Below, one piece after another: positions 53,330-62,308 of a DNA stretch of 64,000 bases (positions are counted from its first letter, which is position 1; each line of letters opens with the position of its first letter). The stretch comes from Achromobacter deleyi (lineage in GTDB: Bacteria; Pseudomonadota; Gammaproteobacteria; Burkholderiales; Burkholderiaceae_B). Made by a program: the position numbers and the translations under genes. The stretch lies in assembly GCF_902859705.1 (NCBI RefSeq), contig NZ_CADIJO010000005.1, forward strand, positions 1-64,000, in the 5' to 3' direction. A model generated the notes under the pieces. That model saw nothing but the letters and a program-made list of their open reading frames with translations, searched no databases and was not told the origin of the DNA.

Positions 53330-54054
53330 ACCGCTACCCGAACGCGCTGCCGCATCACGGGCTGAACCGCCAGCCGAACCGTTTGCCGACCGGGCTGCCG
53401 GATCGCTTGTGGCCGCGGGGGTTGCCGAATCGGCTACCCAAACTGGCCGACCGCATCGTGCAGCGCCTGCTGCTGTGCGTCGCGCTGGCCATGCTGCCCT
53501 GGGCCGCCCACGCCTTCACGCTGGATGACCTGCAGCAGCAACTGCGCGCCACCCCCATCGTGCGCGGCCACTTCGTGCAGCAGAAATTCCTGCGCTCGCT
53601 GCCCCAGCCGCTGACCAGCCGAGGGGACTTCACCCTGGCCAATGGCCGCGGGCTGCTTTGGCTGCTGCGCAGCCCCATCGCGCAGGACTTGCGCATCAGC
53701 GCCGACGGCATTGCGCGCCGCGGCCCCGACGGCGCCTGGCAGGCGTTGCCGCAGCATACCGGCGCCGGCCGCGAAAACCGCCTGTTCCTGTCAGTGCTGG
53801 CTGGCGACACCAGCGGCCTGCGCGAGAACTTCGACCTGACGCTCACCGGCGACGCCAACGCCTGGCAGCTGATGCTGCTGCCGCGCTCGGTGCTGCTGCG
53901 CCAGATCTTCGAAAATATCCAGATCAACGGCGGCAAGCTGGTCGACCGCATCGAACTGCGTGAAGTGCAAGGCGACCGCAGCGTGCTGCAGATGACCGAC
54001 GCCGTGGCGGCCGACGCGCTGACGCCCGAGGAGCAACGTGCCTTCGGCCTTTGA
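53326..54054 (+). CDS. LolA-like periplasmic carrier of the polyene cluster
   Basis: The 242-residue protein has a LolA-like mature part (TLDDLQQQLRATPIVRGHFVQQKFLRSLPQPLTSRGDF) that should bind a lipid-like polyene and carry it across the periplasm. The ATG overlaps the previous stop as ATGA. Before the signal peptide (LLLCVALAMLPWAAHAF) comes an odd 45-residue extension with repeated PN(A/R)LP or PDRLWP units. A GTG at 53458 would give a normal signal peptide, but has no clear ribosome site. Confidence 0.8.
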   Translation: MNRYPNALPHHGLNRQPNRLPTGLPDRLWPRGLPNRLPKLADRIVQRLLLCVALAMLPWAAHAFTLDDLQQQLRATPIVRGHFVQQKFLRSLPQPLTSRGDFTLANGRGLLWLLRSPIAQDLRISADGIARRGPDGAWQALPQHTGAGRENRLFLSVLAGDTSGLRENFDLTLTGDANAWQLMLLPRSVLLRQIFENIQINGGKLVDRIELREVQGDRSVLQMTDAVAADALTPEEQRAFGL

Positions 54055-56365
54055 ACGCTGGCTGCCGCGGCTGTTCAAGCTGGGGCTGTTGCTGCTGCTG
54101 TGCCTGGGCGCATGGCAGTGCCGCAACGGCTGGCCCGTGTCCGCCAACCTGATGGAACTGGTGCCGCAGGCGCAGGCCGACGCCACCCGCCAACTGGCCG
54201 AGGCCCGCATCCAGGAACCGCTCAGCCGCCAACTGGTGGCGCTGGTGGCGGCCCCCGCGGGCGGCGACAGCGCAGCCCCGGCGCGACTGCTGGCGCAGCG
54301 CTGGCAGCAAAGCGGCCTGTTCGAATCCGCGTTGGTCGACGTCGACGTCGACCTGCCCGAGCTGCGCACGATCCTGCTGGCCAACCGCCTGGCCCTGCTG
54401 TCCGCCGCGCAGCGCCGCCAGTTGCTCGAAGACACTCCTGCCTTTGCCCAGCGCCGCGCGCGCGAACTGGTCGACCCCTTTGCGTCGTCCAGCGCCGTGC
54501 CGGTCAACCAGGACCTGCTCGGCCTGACCCGGCTGGGCGAACAGGCGCTGCGCCCGGGCGGCGCGGTGCAGTACGACGTGGCCACCGGCACGCTGCTGGC
54601 CGAGCATGACGGCCGCGCCTGGGTGCTGGTACGCGCCACCACGCGCGAAGACGCCTTCGACAGCAATGCCCCCGCGCGCATCGCCGCACAGATCGCGCAA
54701 GACCGCCAGGCGCTGGCCGCCACCGGCGCCGACCTGCTGGTGGCCGGCGGCGCGCTGTACGCTGCCGCCGGGCGCGCCCAGGCCGTGGCCGAAAGCAGCT
54801 GGATCGGCGGCATTGCGGTTGCCGGCATCGTGCTGGTGCTGCTGCTGGCGCTGCGCCGCTGGCAGGCGCTGCTGGCGCTGGCGCCCGTGGTCGTCGGCCT
54901 GATCGCCGGCACGGTGGCCTGCGTGGCCGTGTTCGGTTCGATCCACGTGCTGACCCTGGTGATCGGCGCCAGCCTGATCGGCGTGGCGGTCGATTTTCCG
55001 ATGCACTGGCTGGGCAAGAGCTACGGCATGCCCGACTGGCGCGCCTGGCCCGCGCTGCACCGCGTGCTGCCGGGCCTGACCATCAGCCTGGCGGCCAGCC
55101 TGGTGGGCTACGTGGCCCTGGCGTTCACGCCCTTTCCCGCCCTGACCCAGACGGCGGTGTTTTCCGCCGCCGGCTTGCTGGGCGCCTATGCCTGCACCGT
55201 ATGCCAACTACCCGCCTGGCTGCGCAACTTCCGCCCCCGTCCCTGGCCGCCGCTGCTGCGTGGGGCCCAGGCGGCGCTGGCCGCACGCGAACGCCTGGCC
55301 GGCCGCCGCGGCGTGCTGTGGGCAGGCGCCCTGCTGCTGGCCGCTGCCACCGCCGGCGGCATCGGCCGCCTGAACATCCAGGACGACCTGCGCCAATGGC
55401 TCGCCCTGCCCGCGCCGCTGTTGCAGCAGGCGCGCCAGATCGGCGAAATCACCGGTTTCATGCCCACCAGCCAGTTCTTCCTGGTGCGCGCCCAAGACCC
55501 GGACGAACTGCTGCGCCGGCAAGCGCAGATCGCGCGGCAACTGGATACGCTGGTCGCTGCCGGCGGCCTGCAGGCCTACAACGCCCTCAACCAGCGCGTG
55601 GCGCCCATGGCCGACCAGCAGGCCGCCGCGGCCGCGCTGAACCAGCTGGCCGACCAGCCCCAGGCCTGGCAGCCCCTGACCGACATCGGCGTGCCGTTCG
55701 ACGTCATCCGGCAGGAACTTCAATCGCTGGCGGCCCTGCCGCCCGTCACGCTGGACGCCGCCATGCAGGGCCAGGTCGGTGAACGCTGGCGCCCGCTGTG
55801 GCTGGGCCAGCGGGATGGCGAAGCCGCCGGCATGGTCACGCTGCTGGGGCTGCGCGACCCGGCGGCCCTGGCCGCCATCGCCCAGTCCACGCCCGGCGTC
55901 ACGCTGGTGGACCGCAGCGGCGAGCTGAACCGCATGTTCACCGCCACCCGCATCGAGGCCGCTGAACTCAAGCTGCTGTCGTACGCCGTAGCGGCGCTGC
56001 TGTTGTGCCTGACGCTGGGCCGCGCGGCCGCCTGGCGCATTCTCACCGTGCCGCTGGCCGCCACCGCGTGCAGCCTGGCCGCGCTGGGCTACCTGGGCCA
56101 GCCGCTCACACTGTTCAGCCTGTTCGGGCTGCTGCTGGTGTCGGCCATCGGCGTGGACTACGCCATCTTCATGTACGAGCGGGTCGCCGGTGCGGCGGCC
56201 AGCCTGGTGGGCATCGTCCTGGGCGCCCTGACCACCTTGCTGTCGTTCGGCCTGCTGGCCGTCAGCAGCACCCCCGCCATCGCCAACTTCGGCATGGCGG
56301 TGGCGCTGGGCGTGGGCTTTTCGCTGCTGTGGGCGCCATGGGTGCGGCCCGCGGCCAAGGCCTGA
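54038..56365 (+). CDS. MMPL/RND-family exporter of the polyene cluster
   Basis: The 775-residue inner-membrane protein has two RND halves, each with one helix, a large periplasmic loop and a bundle of five helices. LIGVAVDFPMHWLGKSYG in the first half and VSAIGVDYAIFMYERVAG in the second contain the proton-relay acidic residues. It would extract the lipid-linked polyene from the inner membrane and hand it to the LolA-like protein. It starts at a GTG with GAGGAG upstream, 17 bases inside the lolA-like gene. Confidence 0.88.
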   Translation: MPSAFERWLPRLFKLGLLLLLCLGAWQCRNGWPVSANLMELVPQAQADATRQLAEARIQEPLSRQLVALVAAPAGGDSAAPARLLAQRWQQSGLFESALVDVDVDLPELRTILLANRLALLSAAQRRQLLEDTPAFAQRRARELVDPFASSSAVPVNQDLLGLTRLGEQALRPGGAVQYDVATGTLLAEHDGRAWVLVRATTREDAFDSNAPARIAAQIAQDRQALAATGADLLVAGGALYAAAGRAQAVAESSWIGGIAVAGIVLVLLLALRRWQALLALAPVVVGLIAGTVACVAVFGSIHVLTLVIGASLIGVAVDFPMHWLGKSYGMPDWRAWPALHRVLPGLTISLAASLVGYVALAFTPFPALTQTAVFSAAGLLGAYACTVCQLPAWLRNFRPRPWPPLLRGAQAALAARERLAGRRGVLWAGALLLAAATAGGIGRLNIQDDLRQWLALPAPLLQQARQIGEITGFMPTSQFFLVRAQDPDELLRRQAQIARQLDTLVAAGGLQAYNALNQRVAPMADQQAAAAALNQLADQPQAWQPLTDIGVPFDVIRQELQSLAALPPVTLDAAMQGQVGERWRPLWLGQRDGEAAGMVTLLGLRDPAALAAIAQSTPGVTLVDRSGELNRMFTATRIEAAELKLLSYAVAALLLCLTLGRAAAWRILTVPLAATACSLAALGYLGQPLTLFSLFGLLLVSAIGVDYAIFMYERVAGAAASLVGIVLGALTTLLSFGLLAVSSTPAIANFGMAVALGVGFSLLWAPWVRPAAKA

Positions 56366-56407
56366 CACCGTCATTCTTTCTATCGATTCTTCAAGGAAAC
56401 ATCCGGC

Positions 56408-57655
56408 ATGGAACATCGGGAAGTGGTTGTCATCGGGGCAGGCCCCGCCGGGGCGGTGGCCGCCGCGCTGCTCAAGCGCCAGGGGCACGACGTCCTGGTG
56501 CTCGAACGCCAGCAGTTTCCGCGCTTTTCCATTGGCGAAAGCCTGCTGGCCCACTGCCTGGAATTCATCGAAGAAGCCGGCATGATGCCGGCCGTGCAGG
56601 CGGCCGGCTTCCAGGTCAAGAACGGCGCCGCCTTCGCCCGCGGCGAACGCTATACCTACTTTGATTTCCGCGACAAGTTCACTGCCGGCCCCGGCACCAC
56701 CTTCCAGGTGCAGCGCGCCCAGTTCGACAAGGTGCTGGCCGACGACGCCGCGCGCCAGGGTGTAGACGTGCGCTACCAGCAGGAAGTGACCGCCGCCGAT
56801 TTCTCGGGCGACGGCCCGCTCCTGGACGTGCGCGGCGCCGACGGCAGCCAATACCAGGTGCGCAGCCGGTTCGTGCTGGACGCCAGCGGCTACGGCCGCG
56901 TGCTGGCGCGCCTGCTCGATCTGGAACGGCCGTCGTCGATGCCGCCGCGCAAGGCCATCTTCACCCACATCGAAGACCGCATCGACGACCCCGGTTTTGA
57001 CCGCGACAAGATTCTCATCAGCGTGCACCCCGAACAGAGCGGCATCTGGTATTGGCTGATTCCGTTCTCGAACGGCCGCTGCTCGTTCGGCGTGGTGGGC
57101 GGACAGGACCTGTTCGGCAGCCCCGACCAAGACCTGATGACCACCCTGCGCGCCATGGCCGACGCCGCCCCCAACCTGAAGCGGGTGCTGCGCAACGCCG
57201 TGTGGGACACGCCCGCCAACACCATCGGCGGCTATTCCGCCAGCGTCACCCGGCTGCACGGCGAGGGCTTTGCCCTGCTGGGCAACGCCGCCGAATTCCT
57301 GGACCCCGTGTTCTCGTCCGGCGTCACCATCGCGCTGCGCTCGTCCAAGCTGGCCGCCGACGCCCTGCACCGCCAGCTGGGCGGCGACACCGTCGACTGG
57401 CAGGCCGATTTCGCCGACCCGCTGATGGTCGGCGTCGAGACCTTCCGCGCCTACGTGCAAGGCTGGTACAGCGGCGAATTCCAGGATGTGGTCTTCTATG
57501 AAAACGCCCAACCCGAGATCCGCCGCATGATCAGTTCGATCCTGGCCGGCTACGCCTGGGACCAGACCAACCCGTTCGTGGCCAGCCCGCAGCGCCGCCT
57601 GCGCATGCTGAGCGAACTGTGCCGCGCGCCCGGCGCCGAACCGGTACCCGCCTGA
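56408..57655 (+). CDS. FAD-dependent monooxygenase/halogenase-like enzyme
   Basis: The 415-residue flavoprotein has GAGPAG at 10-15, FPRFSIGESLL near 37 (the FPRxxIGESL signature of flavin halogenases of the PltA/CmlS type), GFQVKNGA with K71 at the place of the halogenase lysine, and WYWLIP at 214-219, a WxWxIP motif. Related tryptophan-halogenase/geranylgeranyl-reductase family members hydroxylate, halogenate or reduce polyenes or aromatic heads. The xanthomonadin cluster also has a halogenase. At 415 residues it is shorter than most halogenases, so reductase or hydroxylase action remains possible. Confidence 0.75.
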   Translation: MEHREVVVIGAGPAGAVAAALLKRQGHDVLVLERQQFPRFSIGESLLAHCLEFIEEAGMMPAVQAAGFQVKNGAAFARGERYTYFDFRDKFTAGPGTTFQVQRAQFDKVLADDAARQGVDVRYQQEVTAADFSGDGPLLDVRGADGSQYQVRSRFVLDASGYGRVLARLLDLERPSSMPPRKAIFTHIEDRIDDPGFDRDKILISVHPEQSGIWYWLIPFSNGRCSFGVVGGQDLFGSPDQDLMTTLRAMADAAPNLKRVLRNAVWDTPANTIGGYSASVTRLHGEGFALLGNAAEFLDPVFSSGVTIALRSSKLAADALHRQLGGDTVDWQADFADPLMVGVETFRAYVQGWYSGEFQDVVFYENAQPEIRRMISSILAGYAWDQTNPFVASPQRRLRMLSELCRAPGAEPVPA

Positions 57656-57662
57656 CCCGCCC

Positions 57663-58232
57663 ATGACGCCTGCTTTCTTCCCGTTCCCGCCGCTGGCGCG
57701 CGCCATCCGCCACACGGCCGCAGCCGCGCTGGCCCTGGCGCTGCTGGCCGGGTGCGCCGGGGCGCCGCCGGTGCCCGCCAGGCTGGCGCCGTTCGACCTG
57801 CCGCGCCAGCTGCACGTGGTGCAATCGCGCCCCGGCCAGCCCGTGCAGGACACGCTGCTGGTGGTGCAGCGCGAGGCCGGCGCCACGCGCTGGTCGCTGT
57901 TCGACCCCATGGGCGTGCCGCAGGCGCGCCAGATGCTCGAAGACGGCCGCTGGCGCAACGACGGCTTCCTGCGGCCCAACGCCCAGGCGCGCGACCTGTT
58001 CGCCGCCCTGGTGTTCGCCTGGACGCCCGAAGCCGACCTGGACGCCGCTTACGGCGCTGGCAGCTGGCGCGCCAGCCAGGCAGCCGACGGCGCAGCGCAG
58101 CGCGAGCTGCTGCAACGCGGCCAGGCGCGCTGGACCGTACGCTGGCCGCAAGGCGCGGCCGCGGGCGAACTCGATATCCGCGATGCCGACGGCAGCACCT
58201 GGCACGTCGCGCCGCTGAAGGAGCAGCCATGA
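57663..58232 (+). CDS. DUF3261 lipoprotein of the polyene cluster
   Basis: The 189-residue protein has a lipoprotein signal peptide ending LLAGC (C31) and the DUF3261 body (FDPMGVPQARQMLEDGRW). Such lipoproteins accompany aryl polyene clusters and probably accept or place the pigment at the outer membrane, by analogy with LolB. That role is inference. It overlaps the ketosynthase gene by 4 bases. Confidence 0.82.
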   Translation: MTPAFFPFPPLARAIRHTAAAALALALLAGCAGAPPVPARLAPFDLPRQLHVVQSRPGQPVQDTLLVVQREAGATRWSLFDPMGVPQARQMLEDGRWRNDGFLRPNAQARDLFAALVFAWTPEADLDAAYGAGSWRASQAADGAAQRELLQRGQARWTVRWPQGAAAGELDIRDADGSTWHVAPLKEQP

Positions 58233-59428
58233 ACACCTGGTTGAGCACCCCGGGCGTGGTCTGCGCGCTGGGCGCCGGCATCGAGACCGTGGCGCGCGCT
58301 GCCCTGGCCGGCGACACCGGCGGCATGCGCCGCCAGGCCGGCTGGGTCGCCGGCCGCGAACTCACGCTGGGCGCCTGCGCCACGCCGCTGCCCGCCATCC
58401 CCGACACCTTTGCGCCGCACCACCACAGCCGCAACAACCAGTTGCTGCTGGCCGCGGCCCGCCAGATCGAAGCCCCGCTGCGCGCTGCGGTGGCCCGCCA
58501 TGGCGCCCACCGGGTCGCCGTGGTGCTGGGCACCAGCACGTCGGGCGTCAACGACAACGCGCCCGCGTTCCGCCCCCTGGCGGCCGAGGGCGCCTGGCCT
58601 GCCAGCTACGACTACCGGCGCCAGGCGCTGTCCGCGCCCGCCTCGTTCCTGGCCGAATGGCTGGGCGCCACCGGCCCGGCCTACACGCTGTCCACCGCCT
58701 GCACCTCCAGCGCCCGCGCCTTGCTGTCCGCACGGCGCCTGCTCGCCCTGGGCCTGGCCGATGCCGTGGTCTGCGGCGGCGCCGACACGCTGTGCCGCCT
58801 GACCATCAATGGCTTCGCCACCCTGGAAGCGGTCGACGAAGCCCTGTGCCTGCCGTTCTCGGCCAACCGCCGCGGCATCAACATCGGCGAGGCCGGCGTG
58901 CTGTTCCTGATGCAGCGCGAGTCCACCGGCGATGACACGGTGGCCCTGCTGGGCGGCGGCGCCAGTTCCGACGCCTGGCACATGTCCGCGCCCGAACCCA
59001 CCGGCGCCGGCGCGCTGCAGGCCATGCGCGCCGCCCTGCGGTCCGCCGACCTGGCGCCCGCCGACATCGGCTGGGTCAACCTGCACGGCACCGGCACCCA
59101 GCACAACGACGCCATGGAAAGCCTGGCGGTGCACGCGCTGTTTGCGCAAGGCGTGCCGTGCGCCTCGACCAAACCCCTGACCGGCCACGCGCTGGGCGCC
59201 GCCGGTGCGCTTGAAGCGGCGCTGGCCTGGATCACCCTGGCGCCAGCCAACGCCGACGGCCGGCTGCTGCCCCACGTGTGGGACGGCCAGCCGGACCCGG
59301 CCCTGCCCGCGCTGGACTTCTCCACCACGCAGCACCGCTATGCGCCGGGCCGGCCGCGCGTGGCCATGAGCAATTCGTTCGCCTTCGGCGGCAACAACGC
59401 CAGCCTGATCCTGGGGACGCCATCATGA
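58229..59428 (+). CDS. apeO: Beta-ketoacyl-ACP synthase (ApeO type)
   Basis: The 399-residue protein has the complete ketosynthase triad: C158 in LSTACTSSARA, H286 in VNLHGTGTQHNDA and H320 in KPLTGHALGAAGA. It extends acyl chains by Claisen condensation with malonyl-ACP and probably pairs with the chain-length factor encoded first in the operon. The start at 58229 overlaps the previous gene as ATGA and has AAGGAG upstream. Confidence 0.9.
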   Translation: MNTWLSTPGVVCALGAGIETVARAALAGDTGGMRRQAGWVAGRELTLGACATPLPAIPDTFAPHHHSRNNQLLLAAARQIEAPLRAAVARHGAHRVAVVLGTSTSGVNDNAPAFRPLAAEGAWPASYDYRRQALSAPASFLAEWLGATGPAYTLSTACTSSARALLSARRLLALGLADAVVCGGADTLCRLTINGFATLEAVDEALCLPFSANRRGINIGEAGVLFLMQRESTGDDTVALLGGGASSDAWHMSAPEPTGAGALQAMRAALRSADLAPADIGWVNLHGTGTQHNDAMESLAVHALFAQGVPCASTKPLTGHALGAAGALEAALAWITLAPANADGRLLPHVWDGQPDPALPALDFSTTQHRYAPGRPRVAMSNSFAFGGNNASLILGTPS

Positions 59429-59880
59429 CCGCCTGGCCCATCGCCAGCCTGCTGCCGCACGCAGGCAACATGATCCTGATCGACGAGGTGCTAGCGCACG
59501 ACGCCGACAGCCTGACCGCGCGTGCGGTCGTCAAGCCCGGCCCCTACTCGCTGCCCGACGGTTCGCTGCCGCCGTGGCTGGGCCTGGAACTCATGGCCCA
59601 GGCCGTGGGCGCCTGGGCCGGCTGCCAGGCCCGGCTGGCCGGCACCGCCGTCAAGCTCGGCTTTCTGCTCGGCACGCGCCGCTACGATTGCCACGCCGAC
59701 AGCCTGCCGGCCGGCGCCGTGCTCACCATTCCCGTCAAGCGCGGGTTCATCGACGACAGCGGCATGAGCGTCTTCGAATGCGAACTGCGCGACGGCGACC
59801 GCCTGCTGGCGGCCGCCCGGCTGAACGTCTACCAGCCCAAGGACCCCACCGTTTTCATCCAGGAAGATTCGCCCCAATGA
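59425..59880 (+). CDS. apeP: ApeP-type hotdog dehydratase
   Basis: The 151-residue protein is a small hotdog enzyme: LLPHAGNMILIDEV at the N-terminus like FabZ, and WLGLELMAQAVGAWAG, where E55 occupies the place of the FabZ glutamate. The FabZ histidine motif HFPxxP is missing (residues 38-52 read differently). The fused dehydratase domain of the ligase has the opposite pattern, suggesting the two proteins share one active site as a heterodimer. It overlaps both neighbours by 4 bases. Confidence 0.83.
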   Translation: MTAWPIASLLPHAGNMILIDEVLAHDADSLTARAVVKPGPYSLPDGSLPPWLGLELMAQAVGAWAGCQARLAGTAVKLGFLLGTRRYDCHADSLPAGAVLTIPVKRGFIDDSGMSVFECELRDGDRLLAAARLNVYQPKDPTVFIQEDSPQ

Positions 59881-60608
59881 GCGCCGCTCCCATTCTCGTC
59901 ACTGGCTCCAGCCGCGGCATCGGCCGCGCCATCGCGTTGGCCCTGGCCGACGCCGGCCACGACCTGGTGCTGCACTGCCGCCAGCAACGCGCCCAGGCCG
60001 AAGCCGTGCAGGCTGAAGTCGCCGCCCGCGGCCGCCAGGCGCGCGTGCTGCAGTTCGATGTGGCCGACCGCGCCCAGTGCGCCGCCGTGCTGCAGGCCGA
60101 TACCGACGCCCATGGCGCCTACTACGGCGTCGTGCTCAACGCCGGCCTGACCCGCGATGGCGCCTTTCCCGCCCTGACCGGCGACGACTGGGACCAGGTG
60201 CTGCGCACCAACCTGGACGGCTTCTACAACGTGCTCAGCCCGCTGGCGATGCCCATGATCCGCCGCCGCGCCCCCGGCCGGGTGGTCTGCATGGCATCGG
60301 TCTCGGGGCTGGTCGGCAACCGCGGCCAGGTCAACTACAGCGCGTCCAAGGCCGGCCTGATCGGCGCCGCCAAGGCCCTGGCCGTGGAACTGGCCAAGCG
60401 CCAGATCACCGTCAATTGCGTGGCCCCCGGCCTGATCGACACCGACATGATCGACGAGCACGTGCCCGTCGATGAAATCCTGAAAGCCATTCCCGCCCAG
60501 CGCATGGGCCGCCCCGAAGAAGTCGCGGCCACGGTCGCATTCCTGATGTCGCCCGGCGCTGCCTACATCACGCGCCAGGTCATCGCCGTCAACGGAGGTC
60601 TTTGCTGA
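59877..60608 (+). CDS. apeQ: 3-ketoacyl-ACP reductase (ApeQ, FabG type)
   Basis: The 243-residue short-chain dehydrogenase has the NADP motif VTGSSRGIGRAIA and the catalytic S141, Y154 and K158 (VNYSASKAG). It reduces the beta-keto group after each condensation, giving the substrate for the dehydratases. It overlaps the previous gene by 4 bases, and its stop shares one base with the next start. Confidence 0.92.
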   Translation: MSAAPILVTGSSRGIGRAIALALADAGHDLVLHCRQQRAQAEAVQAEVAARGRQARVLQFDVADRAQCAAVLQADTDAHGAYYGVVLNAGLTRDGAFPALTGDDWDQVLRTNLDGFYNVLSPLAMPMIRRRAPGRVVCMASVSGLVGNRGQVNYSASKAGLIGAAKALAVELAKRQITVNCVAPGLIDTDMIDEHVPVDEILKAIPAQRMGRPEEVAATVAFLMSPGAAYITRQVIAVNGGLC

Positions 60609-61831
60609 TGAAACGCGTCGTCATCACCGGCATGGCCGGCATCAGCGCGCTGGGGTCCGACTGGGCCACCATCCAGCAGGCGTTCCAGGCCGGCCGCAGC
60701 GCCATCCGGGTCATGCCCGACTGGTCGCGCTACACCGAACTGAACACCCGCCTGGGCGGCCCCATCGACGACTTCCAGGTGCCCGCCCACTGGACCCGCA
60801 AGCAACTGCGCAGCATGGGCCGTGTGTCGCAGTTGAGCGTGCGCGCCGCCGAACTGGCGCTGGCCGACGCCGGCCTCCTGGGCGACCCGACCATCGCCGA
60901 TGGCCGCATGGGCGTGGCCTGCGGCTCGTCGGTCGGCAGCACCGCCGAAATCCGCGCCTTCGGCAACATGCTGCTGAACGGCGTCACCGACGACCTGAAC
61001 GCCAATTCCTACGTGCGCATGATGCCGCACACCACCGCGGCCAACGTCGGCATCTTCTTTGAACTGAAGGGCCGCATCATCCCGACGTCCAGCGCCTGCA
61101 CCTCGGGCAGCCAAGGCATCGGCTACGCCTTCGAAGCCATCCGCTACGGCCGCCAGGACCTGATGCTGGCCGGCGGCGCCGAAGAACTGTGCCCCAGCGA
61201 AGCGCTGGTGTTCGACGCCCTGTACGCCACCAGCCAGAAGAACGACACGCCCGAACTGACCCCTCGCCCCTACGACCGGGACCGCGACGGCCTGGTCATC
61301 GGCGAAGGCGGCGGCATGCTGGTGCTGGAATCGCTGGAACACGCCCAGGCCCGCGGCGCCACGATCTACGCGGAAATCGTCGGCTTCGGCAGCAATTCCG
61401 ACGGCACCCACATCACCCGGCCCGAAGCCCGCACGATGCGCATCGCCATGGAAATGGCGCTGGCCGACGCCGGCCTGGCCCCCGACGCCATCGGCTACGT
61501 CAACGGCCATGGCACCGCCACCGAGCAGGGCGACATCGCCGAAACCCAGGCCACCCACAGCCTGTTCGGCGCGCGCATGCCGATCAGCTCGCAGAAAAGC
61601 TACCTGGGCCACACCCTGGGCGCCTGCGGCGTGCTGGAGTCCTGGTTCAGCATCGAAATGATGCGCGGCGACTGGTACGCGCCCACGCTCAACCTGCAGA
61701 ACGTCGACCCGCGCTGCGGCGACCTGGACTATCTGCGTGAAGGCCGCCGCATGAGCCACGAATACGTCATGAACAACAACTTCGCCTTCGGCGGCATCAA
61801 TACGTCGCTGATTTTCCGCCGCTGGCCTTGA
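60608..61831 (+). CDS. apeR: Beta-ketoacyl-ACP synthase (ApeR type)
   Basis: The 407-residue FabF-like protein has the full triad: C164 in TSSACTSGSQG, H301 in VNGHGTATEQGD and H335 in KSYLGHTLGA. It is the second active ketosynthase of the cluster, probably acting on a starter or an early intermediate. GGAGG precedes the ATG at 60608, which overlaps the reductase stop by one base. Confidence 0.9.
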   Translation: MKRVVITGMAGISALGSDWATIQQAFQAGRSAIRVMPDWSRYTELNTRLGGPIDDFQVPAHWTRKQLRSMGRVSQLSVRAAELALADAGLLGDPTIADGRMGVACGSSVGSTAEIRAFGNMLLNGVTDDLNANSYVRMMPHTTAANVGIFFELKGRIIPTSSACTSGSQGIGYAFEAIRYGRQDLMLAGGAEELCPSEALVFDALYATSQKNDTPELTPRPYDRDRDGLVIGEGGGMLVLESLEHAQARGATIYAEIVGFGSNSDGTHITRPEARTMRIAMEMALADAGLAPDAIGYVNGHGTATEQGDIAETQATHSLFGARMPISSQKSYLGHTLGACGVLESWFSIEMMRGDWYAPTLNLQNVDPRCGDLDYLREGRRMSHEYVMNNNFAFGGINTSLIFRRWP

Positions 61832-61867
61832 AGCCCTTCCCTCAACCTGTCACCTGGAACGCAACCC

Positions 61868-62308
61868 ATGAACGTCTCCCATAAGCTGTTTGGCGCCCTG
61901 GCCCTGTCGCTGGCCTGCTCGGCCCCCGTGCTCGCCCGGGACACCTCGGTCTACCAGCCCCTGCAAGCGGCCGTCGACGCCGCGCTGGCCGGCGGCAAGA
62001 TCGACGGCAGCGTCAAGTTCTACATGGCCGGCACCGGCCCCAAAGGCAAGGTCGTGGAAGCTGGCGTGGTCACCAACCGCAAGACCAACGCCGTCGGCAA
62101 GTCCGACGACGAAGCGTGCCTGTGGGTCGCCCAGTCGGCCGTGATCGCCCTGCACGAAGCCGCCAAGAAGGCCGGCGCCAATGCGGTCACCAATATCGTC
62201 AGCTACTACCGCAAAAACGAATACAGCAACAAGATCAACTACGAGTGCCATGCCGGCGCCACCGTGGCGGGCGTCGCCCTGCGCGGCGACCTGACCAACG
62301 TGAAGTGA
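61868..62308 (+). CDS. Small exported protein at the end of the polyene operon
   Basis: The 146-residue protein has a signal peptide (LFGALALSLACSAPVLARD) and a mature part with two cysteines (DEACLW and NYECHAG) that could form a disulfide, and KKAGANAVTNIVSYYR, a pattern vaguely like YbjQ-type proteins. Similar small proteins in polyene clusters are often labelled excinuclease subunits in databases, although nothing of UvrA is visible. Its role is unknown. It lies 36 bases after apeR and probably ends the operon. Confidence 0.7.
   Translation: MNVSHKLFGALALSLACSAPVLARDTSVYQPLQAAVDAALAGGKIDGSVKFYMAGTGPKGKVVEAGVVTNRKTNAVGKSDDEACLWVAQSAVIALHEAAKKAGANAVTNIVSYYRKNEYSNKINYECHAGATVAGVALRGDLTNVK

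Noticed and set aside
55208-57979. A 923-codon minus-strand open frame
   Set aside because: Antisense to the MMPL exporter and the flavoenzyme; no recognisable domain.
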